Positions 9,345-17,731 of a stretch of DNA of 64,000 nt are shown one piece after another (positions within the stretch are counted from its first letter, which is position 1; each line of letters begins with the position of its first letter). Where the stretch lies: contig NZ_JAAJTJ010000007.1 in the NCBI RefSeq assembly GCF_011030405.1, positions 89,948 to 153,947 on the forward strand. Reading direction: 5' to 3'. The notes beneath the pieces are model-generated. The model was not told where the DNA came from and did not search any database. It was given only the letters and a program-made list of their open reading frames with translations. This stretch comes from Parapedobacter sp. SGR-10. GTDB lineage: Bacteria > Bacteroidota > Bacteroidia > Sphingobacteriales > Sphingobacteriaceae. The translations under genes were made by a program, and so were the position numbers.

Positions 9345-11431
9345 AAAAAATGAAAAAGATTATAACCGCTATACTTTCTCTGTTGATGTTTTCAGCCTGT
9401 TCTACAGGAGTGAAAGACCGTCTATACATCTTTGATGCCGGAGCTGATAGTACATTTACGGTCATCGGTCATCAGGAGACAGGTGATGGTATCATCTGGA
9501 TCACGGATACCAGCGATGTACATACACCACCTGTATTTCAGTTGATGGGTCATTGGGATCTGTCTGGCTACAGTCATATCAAAGTTGTATTAGTGAGTGG
9601 AAATGCGACAGAAAACATCAATGCTACTTTTCGGATGGAAGGCAGTGGTGCCAAGACAGAAGAAGGAAGCTTGAATACTAAAATAAGTGTCAGGGCCGGG
9701 GATACGCTCGAATGGCTCATTCCTATTGCCCCTTCACCCGAACAGCCAGAGATCTTGGGCAGTCTAAAGGGGCTGCGGGCTACACCATTCAGCATAGATG
9801 GGGTGACCTCTACAATAGACCCTACACAGGTGACCAAAATCCTGATCTCATTTGATAAATGGTTGAAAGGGACAAAATTAGGCCTCAGGGAGGTATTGGC
9901 CGTACAGGGGAAAGCGGTGCCCACACCTTCGTGGTTTGCGCTATCACAACGAGACTTTTTCCCATTTATCGATCAATATGGACAGTTTATCCATAAAGAT
10001 TGGCCCGGCAAAACCAAAAGTGATGAAGACCTTCGTGCAGACCTTCAAAAGGAACTGGACGAAATGGCAAGTATACCTGCTTCAGATGACAGGAGTCGAT
10101 ACGGAGGTTGGCTAAAAGGAAAAAAACAGGAGGCCACCGGAAACTTTCAGGTACAAAAAGTCGATGGAAAATGGTGGATGGTCGATCCTGACGGACATTT
10201 ATTCTGGTCGAATGGTGTGGTGCGGGTGACGCCATCGTCGGCGGTGACGATTATAGATGACCGGGAAAATTATTTTTCTTCTCTTCCGGAAGCGGGGTCG
10301 CCTTATACAGCGTTCTATACAACACGGGACGAATTTCTGTATACCTACTACCGATCTTGGGGGGTAAAAACGTTTGACTTTTCGGCAGCAAACATACGGA
10401 AAAAATACGGTGAAGGCTGGCGTACAGCATATCGTAATATGACGTTCAAAAGGTTGAAACATTGGGGGATGAATACCATATCTGCCGGATCAGCAAAGGA
10501 AATCTACCGGGAGGATAGGGTTCCCTATTGTGATCGGATCGAGCTTAAAACGGCGAGGATTGATGGCGCACCGGACCGGTTGAACGTCATCCGTGACCCT
10601 TTTCATCTGGATTTCAGCAAGCAGTTTGCCGAGCAGCTCAGGGACAGAAAAGAAGAGCTGGCAAGTACCTGGTGTTACGGATATTTTGTGGACAATAAAT
10701 TGGTATGGGGTGCAGATCATGATTTAGGACGTTGGGTATTGAAGTCCTCGGCCGATCAGCCTGCCAAAAAAGTTTTTGTAAGTGATCTACAGCATAAGTA
10801 CGGTGTTATCACCGCATTGAATGTCGCTTGGAAGTCAACTTATGACAGTTGGGAAGAGCTATTGACTTCACGAGCAGAACCTTCTGAGGCCTCATTAAAC
10901 GACTGTGCGGATTTTTCAGCCAGCTTGATAGACCAATATTTTAAAAGTGTAGCCGAGGTGATGCAACAGGTAGCACCAGGCAAGCTGTATTTGGGCTGTC
11001 GCTATGTGACGGTCAATGCTAGGGTACTAGAGATTGCAGCAAGATATTGTGATGTGTTGACGTTTGATCTCTTTTGGGATTCGCTGTCCGATTTTAAGTT
11101 GCCGCAGGGTGTAGACAAGCCTGTTTTGATCGGAGAGTTTCATTTCGGGGCATTGGACAGAGGACTGTTTCATCCCGGTTTGAATCAAAAAGGCAATCAA
11201 GATGAGCGGGCTTTGGCTTATGAAAAATACATGTATTCGGCTTTGCTCAATCCTTTTGTGGTAGGGACAGCTTGGCATCAGTTTTCCGATCAGGCCACAA
11301 CGGGAAGATTTGACGGGGAAAACTTTCAGGATGGTCTCACGGATGTCTGCGATAGGGTATATCCGGAGACTATTGCCAAGGTGAGAGAGATAGGAAGTAA
11401 ACTTTATCAGATCAGAACAGGTCACCTATAA
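9341..11431 (+). CDS. GH50/agarase-like TIM-barrel lipoprotein with probable loss of the acid/base residue
   Basis: This 696-residue protein has a lipoprotein signal (Cys20 in FSAC), an N-terminal CBM-like beta-sandwich (about 40-185) and a (beta/alpha)8 barrel from about 265. The motif KVDGKWWMVDPDGHLFWSNG is characteristic of GH50-type beta-agarases and related galactanases. GYFVDN followed by WG marks barrel strand four, where clan GH-A enzymes carry the Asn-Glu acid/base pair, but here residue 453 is Lys (codon AAA at 10697). The candidate nucleophile Glu599 in LIGEFHFG is present. The protein may therefore be inactive, bind ligand only, or use another residue. The start overlaps the sulfatase stop by four bases. 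The family call rests on motif memory and needs a profile search. Confidence 0.75.
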   Translation: MKKMKKIITAILSLLMFSACSTGVKDRLYIFDAGADSTFTVIGHQETGDGIIWITDTSDVHTPPVFQLMGHWDLSGYSHIKVVLVSGNATENINATFRMEGSGAKTEEGSLNTKISVRAGDTLEWLIPIAPSPEQPEILGSLKGLRATPFSIDGVTSTIDPTQVTKILISFDKWLKGTKLGLREVLAVQGKAVPTPSWFALSQRDFFPFIDQYGQFIHKDWPGKTKSDEDLRADLQKELDEMASIPASDDRSRYGGWLKGKKQEATGNFQVQKVDGKWWMVDPDGHLFWSNGVVRVTPSSAVTIIDDRENYFSSLPEAGSPYTAFYTTRDEFLYTYYRSWGVKTFDFSAANIRKKYGEGWRTAYRNMTFKRLKHWGMNTISAGSAKEIYREDRVPYCDRIELKTARIDGAPDRLNVIRDPFHLDFSKQFAEQLRDRKEELASTWCYGYFVDNKLVWGADHDLGRWVLKSSADQPAKKVFVSDLQHKYGVITALNVAWKSTYDSWEELLTSRAEPSEASLNDCADFSASLIDQYFKSVAEVMQQVAPGKLYLGCRYVTVNARVLEIAARYCDVLTFDLFWDSLSDFKLPQGVDKPVLIGEFHFGALDRGLFHPGLNQKGNQDERALAYEKYMYSALLNPFVVGTAWHQFSDQATTGRFDGENFQDGLTDVCDRVYPETIAKVREIGSKLYQIRTGHL

Positions 11432-11475
11432 AGGACAAAAATGATGAAAAAGCAAAAAATGTAGACAAGAACTTG

Positions 11476-12636
11476 ATGTATATGGAAAAAATAAAAACAA
11501 GAAACCGAGGTGTCTTTTATAGAAATACGATAATGTTTCTCATGGCTGTAGCATTGGTGCTTCCTTTGATCTCCGGATGCAAAGAGGACAGCACTGTAGC
11601 TCCGCGACCCAGGGTTGAACCGAAAGAGGAGACAGGTAAGATTGCCTTGAATAATGCCAATATCCACGTTATGGGTGTACAATATGTTTACCGTACGCCC
11701 GAAAAGCTGTCTTTCAAACGATTTTCTGACGCGACTCTCGGCCTGCCAAGTGATACCCGAAGGTTCAGTACAACGTATGCGCTGGCTACAACGGGTATTT
11801 CCATACAGTTCAAGACGCGAAGTTCGTCTATCCACATGATGTTCACACCAGAAACCGGAATGAGTGATGGAGGTTCATTTAAGATATTGAAAGATGGCGT
11901 GGATTTTAAGACGGTTTCGTTTGCAGGTCCAGTTACTCAACCTATACAGGTTGAACTGAGTTCTCTACCTACAGACAAGGAATATGTATATGAGATCATT
12001 TTACCTTGCTATACGAATGTATCCTTGACCAAATTGGAATTGGATGCCGAAAGCAGTCTAGCGACCTATGTTCCGGCATCCAAAGGAGGTGTATACATCA
12101 GTTTTGGGGACAGTATCACGCACGGGGCACGGCAAGAAGGGGCCACTTATCTCACGTACCCGTATTTGCTGGCCCAAAAACTCGGCATGAGCCTGTATAA
12201 CCTTGCAGTCAGCGGAGCAAAGATCTCGATGCCCATGGCACAAACGGCTAAAGATATGCCTAAGGCAGACATTATTACGATACTGATTGGGTATAACGAT
12301 TTTTCATCAGGCAATCGTACAACTCTGCAAATTGAGAACGATTACAGGTCTTTTTTAACAGAGGTAAGAAATAACCAGCCTGCAGCAGAAATATATTGTA
12401 TTACGCTATTGTATACGACCAATACATTGAATACCACAACAGGTTTGGTACCCGATGACGTTCGGAATATCATCAAAGACATCGTGACAGAATATAAAAC
12501 TACAGACAATAAACTGCACCTCATCGAAGGGGATAAGATCATTACTTCTTCGTCCCAATTGGCCGATCAGGTGCATCTGAACGTAGCAGGTGCCAGCCAG
12601 TTAGCGGATGGGCTTTATGAAAGTATAAGGGAGTAG
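11476..12636 (+). CDS. SGNH/GDSL-family esterase lipoprotein
   Basis: This is likely an exported carbohydrate esterase that removes acyl groups such as acetate from a glycan. The C-terminal half shows the SGNH blocks in order: FGDSITHG with nucleophile Ser213, the LAVSG glycine block, IGYND with the Asn, and DQVHLN with Asp364 and His367. Residues 60-190 form a beta-rich domain like the N-terminal jelly roll of two-domain SGNH esterases. The lipobox is LISGC with Cys35, followed by KED, which resembles the surface-export signal of Bacteroidota lipoproteins. Of the nearby starts (TTG 11473, ATG 11476, ATG 11482) I take the first ATG; 11482 is equally possible. It is the fourth enzyme gene of the operon. 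Confidence 0.85.
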   Translation: MYMEKIKTRNRGVFYRNTIMFLMAVALVLPLISGCKEDSTVAPRPRVEPKEETGKIALNNANIHVMGVQYVYRTPEKLSFKRFSDATLGLPSDTRRFSTTYALATTGISIQFKTRSSSIHMMFTPETGMSDGGSFKILKDGVDFKTVSFAGPVTQPIQVELSSLPTDKEYVYEIILPCYTNVSLTKLELDAESSLATYVPASKGGVYISFGDSITHGARQEGATYLTYPYLLAQKLGMSLYNLAVSGAKISMPMAQTAKDMPKADIITILIGYNDFSSGNRTTLQIENDYRSFLTEVRNNQPAAEIYCITLLYTTNTLNTTTGLVPDDVRNIIKDIVTEYKTTDNKLHLIEGDKIITSSSQLADQVHLNVAGASQLADGLYESIRE

Positions 12637-12666
12637 AGGATCTTCGTAAAAGATAAAACAAAAGAA

Positions 12667-13812
12667 ATGAATCGTATTAGAAGAAAAAGACATCAAATTG
12701 GAAAAGGAATTTTCCTGTTATGGGCTGTAGCTTTAGTCATGAGTCATCTCGCCTGTGACAGTCGTCAAACCAATAATAGAGTCGCTAATAATTCAACCGA
12801 AAGATGGTCCGAAGAAAAAGCGAATGAATGGTACAAAAAACAACCTTGGATCGTGGGGTGCAACTTTGTCCCCTCGACAGCCATCAATCAGATTGAAATA
12901 TGGCAAGAAGACACATTTGATCCCGAGACGATAGACAGAGAGCTGGGATGGGCACAGGACATCGGCTTCAATACTGTACGGATCTTTTTACACAATCTGG
13001 TGTGGGAAGAACATCCCGAAGCGTTTAAAGACAGACTGAACCAAGTCCTATCCATAGCGGATAAACACAATATTAAGGTGATCGTTACCTTTTTGACCAA
13101 CGGGACTTTTGATGATTCCAAGATTCCCCAGTTAGGTAAACAAGATCCGCCTATACCGGGGGTACACAATTCGGGTTGGGTACAATCTCCGGGAGCAGAA
13201 GTGGTCAATGATTCATCTAAATGGGAACCAATAGAGCGGTATATAAAAGATATAGTTGGAAGATTTAAAGACGATGAGCGGATACGGTTTTGGTCTTTGT
13301 ACAATGAGCCGGAGAACCCAAGGCGTGGGGCTTATAGCTTGCCTTTGTTGAGAAAAGTTTTTGAATGGGCGAGGAGTATGAACCCATCACAACCTTTGAC
13401 ATCTCCGATCTGGAAAATACCCGGGGATGACCGGACAGCACTTGATATCGTCAGCTTCTTGGGCGAAAACTGTGATATCATCACTTTTCATTCGTATCAC
13501 GATCCAGAAACGACCAAGAAGTTTATTCACATGCTAAGGGCTTTCCGGAGACCACTAGTGTGTACGGAGTATATGGGCCGTACCCGTGGATCCACCTTTG
13601 AGAATAGCATGCCTATATTCAAAAGTGAACATGTCGGAGCAATTAGCTTTGGTTTGGTTGCCGGAAAAGCCAATTTCTATTACCCATGGGGAAGTAAGGC
13701 AGGAGCCCCTGAACCGGAGGTTTGGTTTCATGATATTTTCCGAAAAGATGGTAGTCCTTATGGTGAAGAGGAAATCGAATTTATCAAGAGTTTAACAATT
13801 ACAACTCCATAA
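12667..13812 (+). CDS. Clan GH-A (GH5-like) glycoside hydrolase lipoprotein
   Basis: The protein is a 381-residue (beta/alpha)8 retaining hydrolase with a lipoprotein signal (Cys30 in SHLAC). Conserved barrel motifs include GFNTVRIFLHN on strand two, the acid/base Glu214 in LYNEPEN and the likely nucleophile Glu301 in VCTEYMG. HSYH near 275 fits strand six. The length and motif order match bacterial GH5-related proteins often named cellulase-family or 1,4-beta-xylanase, but the linkage cleaved cannot be read from sequence. It follows the esterase gene by 30 bases and is followed one base later by the SMP-30-like gene, so it is part of one transcript. Confidence 0.85.
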   Translation: MNRIRRKRHQIGKGIFLLWAVALVMSHLACDSRQTNNRVANNSTERWSEEKANEWYKKQPWIVGCNFVPSTAINQIEIWQEDTFDPETIDRELGWAQDIGFNTVRIFLHNLVWEEHPEAFKDRLNQVLSIADKHNIKVIVTFLTNGTFDDSKIPQLGKQDPPIPGVHNSGWVQSPGAEVVNDSSKWEPIERYIKDIVGRFKDDERIRFWSLYNEPENPRRGAYSLPLLRKVFEWARSMNPSQPLTSPIWKIPGDDRTALDIVSFLGENCDIITFHSYHDPETTKKFIHMLRAFRRPLVCTEYMGRTRGSTFENSMPIFKSEHVGAISFGLVAGKANFYYPWGSKAGAPEPEVWFHDIFRKDGSPYGEEEIEFIKSLTITTP

Positions 13813-13813
13813 T

Positions 13814-14710
13814 ATGCATCTGGAACTGTCCTTTGAATTAGTCTCTGATCACATCTGTTTATGTGGAGAAGGGCCCTTGTGGGATGCCCAAAACAAACAG
13901 TTTTATTGGATCGATATTGTGAGCGGTCAGATTAATTGTTTGTCAGATGATAAGAGACTGAAACACGTTGAGACTGGCCAGAAGATAGGCACGATAGGCT
14001 TGACCGAATCGGGAGCAATTATCGCCGCATTGAAAGATGGTATTTATAAAGTGGATTCTGCCAATGCGGAACTTGTAAAGCTATTGGATCCCGAGGCTGA
14101 TAAGCCCGACAACAGATTCAATGACGGGAAATGTGACCCTGCGGGAAGGTTTTGGGTAGGTAGCATGAGCGATATAGGTGTAGCCGGGCAAGGTAGTCTT
14201 TACACATTGGAACAGGATGGGGTCATTTCAAAAAAGCTGGATGGACTTTCCATCTCGAATGGCTTGGCGTGGGATTTAGGACGTAAAAAGTTTTATCATA
14301 TTGATACACCTACTAGACAAATCGTTTCTTACAATTACTGCAACGGAACAGGAGGGATAAGTAACGGAAAGCCTGTCGTCAGCATACCCGAGACGGAGGG
14401 TACACCAGATGGTATGACTGTAGACGAGGAGGGGATGTTGTGGATAGCACATTGGAACGGAGCACGGGTTTCCAGATGGAATCCAGATACAGGGAGTAAG
14501 CTACAGGAAATTTTCCTGCCTGTGTCCAAAGTAACCTCTTGTACGTTTGGTGGGGATAATTTGGATGATTTGTACGTCACTACGGCAAAGGTGGGATTGG
14601 GCGAGAAAGAGCTGGATGAGCAGCCTCTTGCCGGAGCAACTTTTGTGTTCAGACAGGTCGGTGTGCGAGGCGCGGCAAATACCTTGATTAAGGATAGAAA
14701 TATCCTGTAG
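13814..14710 (+). CDS. SMP-30/gluconolactonase-like protein (cytosolic)
   Basis: This 298-residue protein belongs to the SMP-30/gluconolaconase/LRE family, six-bladed propellers that hydrolyse sugar lactones using a divalent metal. Expected metal ligands are Glu19 in GEGPLW, the Asn in SNGLAW and the Asp in GTPDGM; NRFNDGKCDP is the usual substrate loop. It has no signal peptide, so it should act in the cytoplasm, unlike the exported enzymes around it. It begins one base after the GH-A gene stop. A lactonase implies that a sugar released by this operon is first oxidised to an aldonolactone inside the cell; the dehydrogenase for that step is not in this operon. Confidence 0.88.
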   Translation: MHLELSFELVSDHICLCGEGPLWDAQNKQFYWIDIVSGQINCLSDDKRLKHVETGQKIGTIGLTESGAIIAALKDGIYKVDSANAELVKLLDPEADKPDNRFNDGKCDPAGRFWVGSMSDIGVAGQGSLYTLEQDGVISKKLDGLSISNGLAWDLGRKKFYHIDTPTRQIVSYNYCNGTGGISNGKPVVSIPETEGTPDGMTVDEEGMLWIAHWNGARVSRWNPDTGSKLQEIFLPVSKVTSCTFGGDNLDDLYVTTAKVGLGEKELDEQPLAGATFVFRQVGVRGAANTLIKDRNIL

Positions 14711-14807
14711 TGGAGTGATAGGAACATATACTAGAGTAAAACAGATTTTTTATAATTTTTTAGATCAAAAGCAGATGAAATTAACGACTATTTATCCGGT
14801 TGTAAAG

Positions 14808-16601
14808 ATGAAAACAGTAATGAAAGTGTCTTTGCTATTTTGTGTTTTATCCTTTTTTGCACTTTATGCAAAAGGACAAAAAGCCGAAAGCAATGTTCGG
14901 ATCTCTTGGGACTACAATACGTATCAAGAGATGACAAGCGTAAATGTGGCAAATAAAGGTTTTGTCGAGGGGGAACTTCACTATCCGAGGGTCAAGCGAT
15001 TGTCGGACGGTTCGCTCTTGATGACCTTTAACAATGACCACTACGGTTGGAATATCTATGCGAGGCGCAGTGAGGACAATGGCAAGACATGGAGTGATGC
15101 GCAGATGTTGCGGGAGAAATACAAGGAAAGCTCTACTGCGGGAGACGATGAAGTTGTATTTGTCAATCCTGAATTTATCGAACTGCAGGATGGGCGTATT
15201 ATGTTGGCGTACCAGTGGCGTTACAAAAAAGGCTATCACGATATTCCCAATACAAACGAGAACTGTGGCGTAGAGATCATGTTTAGCAACGATAAGGGAA
15301 AGACCTTTTCTTCTCCGAGAAGAATGTACAGAGGCCGTTGCTGGGAGCCTGCCATGCTGCAGCTTCCGAGTGGAGAAATCCAGATGTACATCACATCCAG
15401 TCAGGAAGTAGTGGATAAGGTGTCTAATCCACGTACGATTGTAATCCGTTCATTGGACGGAGGAAAAACCTGGCAGGGCAAAAAAGTAGCGACCTACAAG
15501 GATGCCGAACCCGTATCACGTTCGTTTGATGAGCGTTCATCCTATGATGGTATGCCTACTGCTGTCTGGCTGGATGACAACAAGGGTATCGCTATGCCTA
15601 TCGAGGTATGGAGCGGTAGGTTTGTAGTAGACCAAACTCCGATGGTTGTCAAAACGGATGCCGATGTTAATTGGCGTGGGGATCAGAAAAAAATTGCCAA
15701 TGAAGGAGGCCCGGAATACCCTTATAAAAAACAGTTGAACAAAGATTTTGTCGGATATGGACCGTATTCAACAAAGCTAAAGACAGGGGAAGTAGTCGTG
15801 ATAAGTAACGGACAGTATAAAGGCGAGCAGGGGATATGGGCCTTTATCGGAGATAAAAAAGCGGATAACTTCCGTTTTGCAACTTCTCCTTTTGTCGGGC
15901 ATTGGGGTTCGATAGACGATATCGGGGGCAATAAAGTCATCGTGTCCGGAACAGCGAATTACAAGGATGCCAGCAATAAAGAACGTGCGAAAGTACTGGT
16001 CATGACCGGACGGCTCAACTATTCGAAAGATATTGCAAAGGGAGACCTGAGCATGCCTGCAGTAGCACAATTTGATAAGGACAACAATGACTATTGGTTT
16101 CTTGGCAAGAAAACACAGGCTTCTACGTTTACCAACTTTGGTTATACCAATGAAAGCTTGATCATAGGCACGTATTATTTTGATCGTAATATCGTTGCAT
16201 TTACACCTGAAAATTCGGACGCTTCAATTTTGCTGTTGAGCAGGAAGAATAAAAAAGGTGGTTACGATAACTACAAGATTGCCGTAAATGCACAAGGCAA
16301 ATACACGGTTTACCATGAAGAAAACTATTCGTGGAGATTGATACACAAGGGGGTGACTTCGGATGTAGAAGTTGTTGGAACCATCAATAACGGAAAAGAT
16401 AAGGATTTGGGGTATTCCGCAAAATTAAAAATCGATTGGGCTTTGCTTGGCGGTGCTCCGACAGCAGATGACGTGTTTAGAGCACATTTAAGGCTGCATT
16501 ATAAAGACAGGGTTGCAGAAAAACCTTTGGCACTACAGGAAAGTATGGCCGGTGAAAATAGTGATTATCCAGAAGAGTGGTTGCCTTTAATATTTAGGTA
16601 A
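14808..16601 (+). CDS. Sialidase-like Asp-box protein with C-terminal CBM9-like domain, secreted
   Basis: I choose the ATG at 14808 because it begins a standard signal peptide (KVSLLFCVLSFFALYAKGQ); the earlier starts at 14715 and 14775 add a non-signal-like leader. The 597-residue protein has three Asp-box motifs: SEDNGKTW at 88-95, SNDKGKTF at 160-167 and SLDGGKTW at 215-222. From about residue 410 a CBM9-like domain follows. It shares this layout with the protein at 6096, and both contain a W-E-x-M-L-Q-L-P-S-G-E-type blade segment. It differs in lacking a lipobox, so it should be periplasmic or secreted. It is the last gene of the operon, 20 bases ahead of a strong terminator. The substrate is not clear. 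Confidence 0.8.
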   Translation: MKTVMKVSLLFCVLSFFALYAKGQKAESNVRISWDYNTYQEMTSVNVANKGFVEGELHYPRVKRLSDGSLLMTFNNDHYGWNIYARRSEDNGKTWSDAQMLREKYKESSTAGDDEVVFVNPEFIELQDGRIMLAYQWRYKKGYHDIPNTNENCGVEIMFSNDKGKTFSSPRRMYRGRCWEPAMLQLPSGEIQMYITSSQEVVDKVSNPRTIVIRSLDGGKTWQGKKVATYKDAEPVSRSFDERSSYDGMPTAVWLDDNKGIAMPIEVWSGRFVVDQTPMVVKTDADVNWRGDQKKIANEGGPEYPYKKQLNKDFVGYGPYSTKLKTGEVVVISNGQYKGEQGIWAFIGDKKADNFRFATSPFVGHWGSIDDIGGNKVIVSGTANYKDASNKERAKVLVMTGRLNYSKDIAKGDLSMPAVAQFDKDNNDYWFLGKKTQASTFTNFGYTNESLIIGTYYFDRNIVAFTPENSDASILLLSRKNKKGGYDNYKIAVNAQGKYTVYHEENYSWRLIHKGVTSDVEVVGTINNGKDKDLGYSAKLKIDWALLGGAPTADDVFRAHLRLHYKDRVAEKPLALQESMAGENSDYPEEWLPLIFR

Positions 16602-16620
16602 TATTGCAAGAGTCAAAATA

Positions 16621-16657
16621 GGAAAAATCCCAGAACGGGAAATTCTGGGATTTTTCC
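16621..16657 (+). terminator. Rho-independent-type terminator closing operon A
   Basis: A perfect 15-bp inverted repeat pairs 16621-16635 with 16643-16657 around a seven-base loop. The right arm carries the run TTTTT and the left arm AAAAA, so it may work in both directions. It starts 20 bases after the stop of the last operon A gene. Confidence 0.9.
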
Positions 16658-17013
16658 TGATGTAAAACTAAGACTACTCTTTTGTAACCTTTGTTCTCTT
16701 TTAAAACTTTATCTGTACAAAGAAGAATTATGGTCTATGTGAAGCACATATTATCATATATATCCCAAAGCTGTCAGCTTTTTATGTCAAACATTTTATC
16801 ATTCCTAACTTTGTACTAGGATTTCTCAGAATTATCTGTAACTTCGTGTACGTACCCCAATATTGTGGAGCCTAATTGATGATTAAAAAACGTGAAGACA
16901 CTGGTTATAAACAATGTAGGTTGAGGTTGCTTTTTTTTTAAAATTATTTTTCAAGGAATAGGGTGCAAGAGGTTGATATTGAACCGTGAAAAGCGGTAAA
17001 ATGTTCGGATGGT
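16658..17013 (+). promoter_or_regulatory. Gene-free leader of the sigma factor operon, with a possible promoter
   Basis: This stretch is AT-rich and has no convincing reading frame. TAACTTTG at 16806-16813 matches the Bacteroidota -7 element TAnnTTTG, but I see no good TTG element 17-23 bases upstream of it, so it is only a candidate. A run of nine T residues lies near 16930-16938. I see no known riboswitch or small RNA. Confidence 0.35.
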
Positions 17014-17595
17014 ATGCATAAAGATATAGGACATTCTACTATTGTAGGTGCATTGAAAGTCGGTCAGGAGGCGGCTTTGCGGCAGCTTTTTGACCTCTAT
17101 GCAGATGCTGTTTACGGTATTGCCTATAGCGTATTGAAGGATTCTTTTGAAAGTGAAGAAGTTGTTCAGGAAGTCTTTATCCGGGTATGGAATTCTAGAG
17201 ACAGACTGGATGAGGACGGAAATATCTGGGCGTTTGTGTATGTTGTGGCGAAAAGGTTATCTCTCAATAGGCTTCGCGATTTACGAGGCAAAATCAAAAA
17301 TCAAGTTGCATTGCCCGAAGTTGATCTTGTACATACGACAGGCTGTGATCATCCTATCCTCGTCGGAGAAATATTGGCATTGGAACATGAAGTCCTTGAA
17401 AAATTGCCCGAACAACAGAAAACGGCTTACCTGCTGAGTAGACTAGAAGGGTTGACCTATAAGGAAATAGCTAGTCAAATGGATATAGCCCCCAATACCG
17501 TCAAAAACCATATCATTCAAGCCCTCAAAACCTTTAGAAAACATTTCCAACGTTTTGGTTATCCGCTATTGTTGGTGTTTTTGAATAATATGTAG
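17014..17595 (+). CDS. ECF (FecI-like) RNA polymerase sigma factor
   Basis: This 193-residue sigma-70 family protein would direct RNA polymerase to the promoter of the SusC/SusD genes downstream. Region 2 spans about residues 22-90 (LFDLYADAVYGIAY, then EEVVQEVFIRVW and a short recognition segment). Region 4 spans about 130-182, with the helix-turn-helix YKEIASQMDIAPNTVKNHI. It is followed by an FecR gene and an STN-bearing SusC, which is the standard trans-envelope signalling set. The stop codon TAG at 17593 is also the first three bases of an inverted repeat. Confidence 0.95.
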   Translation: MHKDIGHSTIVGALKVGQEAALRQLFDLYADAVYGIAYSVLKDSFESEEVVQEVFIRVWNSRDRLDEDGNIWAFVYVVAKRLSLNRLRDLRGKIKNQVALPEVDLVHTTGCDHPILVGEILALEHEVLEKLPEQQKTAYLLSRLEGLTYKEIASQMDIAPNTVKNHIIQALKTFRKHFQRFGYPLLLVFLNNM

Positions 17596-17645
17596 AGACG
17601 TAAGGTCTTATGTCTCTACGGACATGGGCAAATAATTATTTGCCC
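17593..17645. repeat. Two adjacent inverted repeats at the end of the sigma gene
   Basis: The first is a 12-bp stem (17593-17604 with 17607-17618, one mismatch) whose first bases are the sigma stop codon. The second, at 17626-17645, is a perfect 20-base palindrome of the form GGGCAAATA.ATTATTTGCCC flanked by CTAC-type bases. Related TAGAG-type hairpins sit at 28426 and 29222. They look like copies of an interspersed palindromic element and could also act as terminators or mRNA stabilisers. Confidence 0.75.
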
Positions 17646-17731
17646 CTACAGCATAATATTTTTTTTCAATTTCCACTAGTCCTACCTTTTGTTTTTTGGG
17701 TTCTATATATAAACAATACCCATAAACCTAG

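Noticed and set aside
14715..14807. Upstream starts for the second sialidase-like protein
   Set aside because: The added residues do not look like a signal peptide, and the ATG at 14808 gives one directly.
16837..16846. TAACTTCG as a second promoter before the sigma gene at 17014
   Set aside because: It departs from TAnnTTTG, and the nearest upstream TTTG is 25 bases away, outside the usual range.
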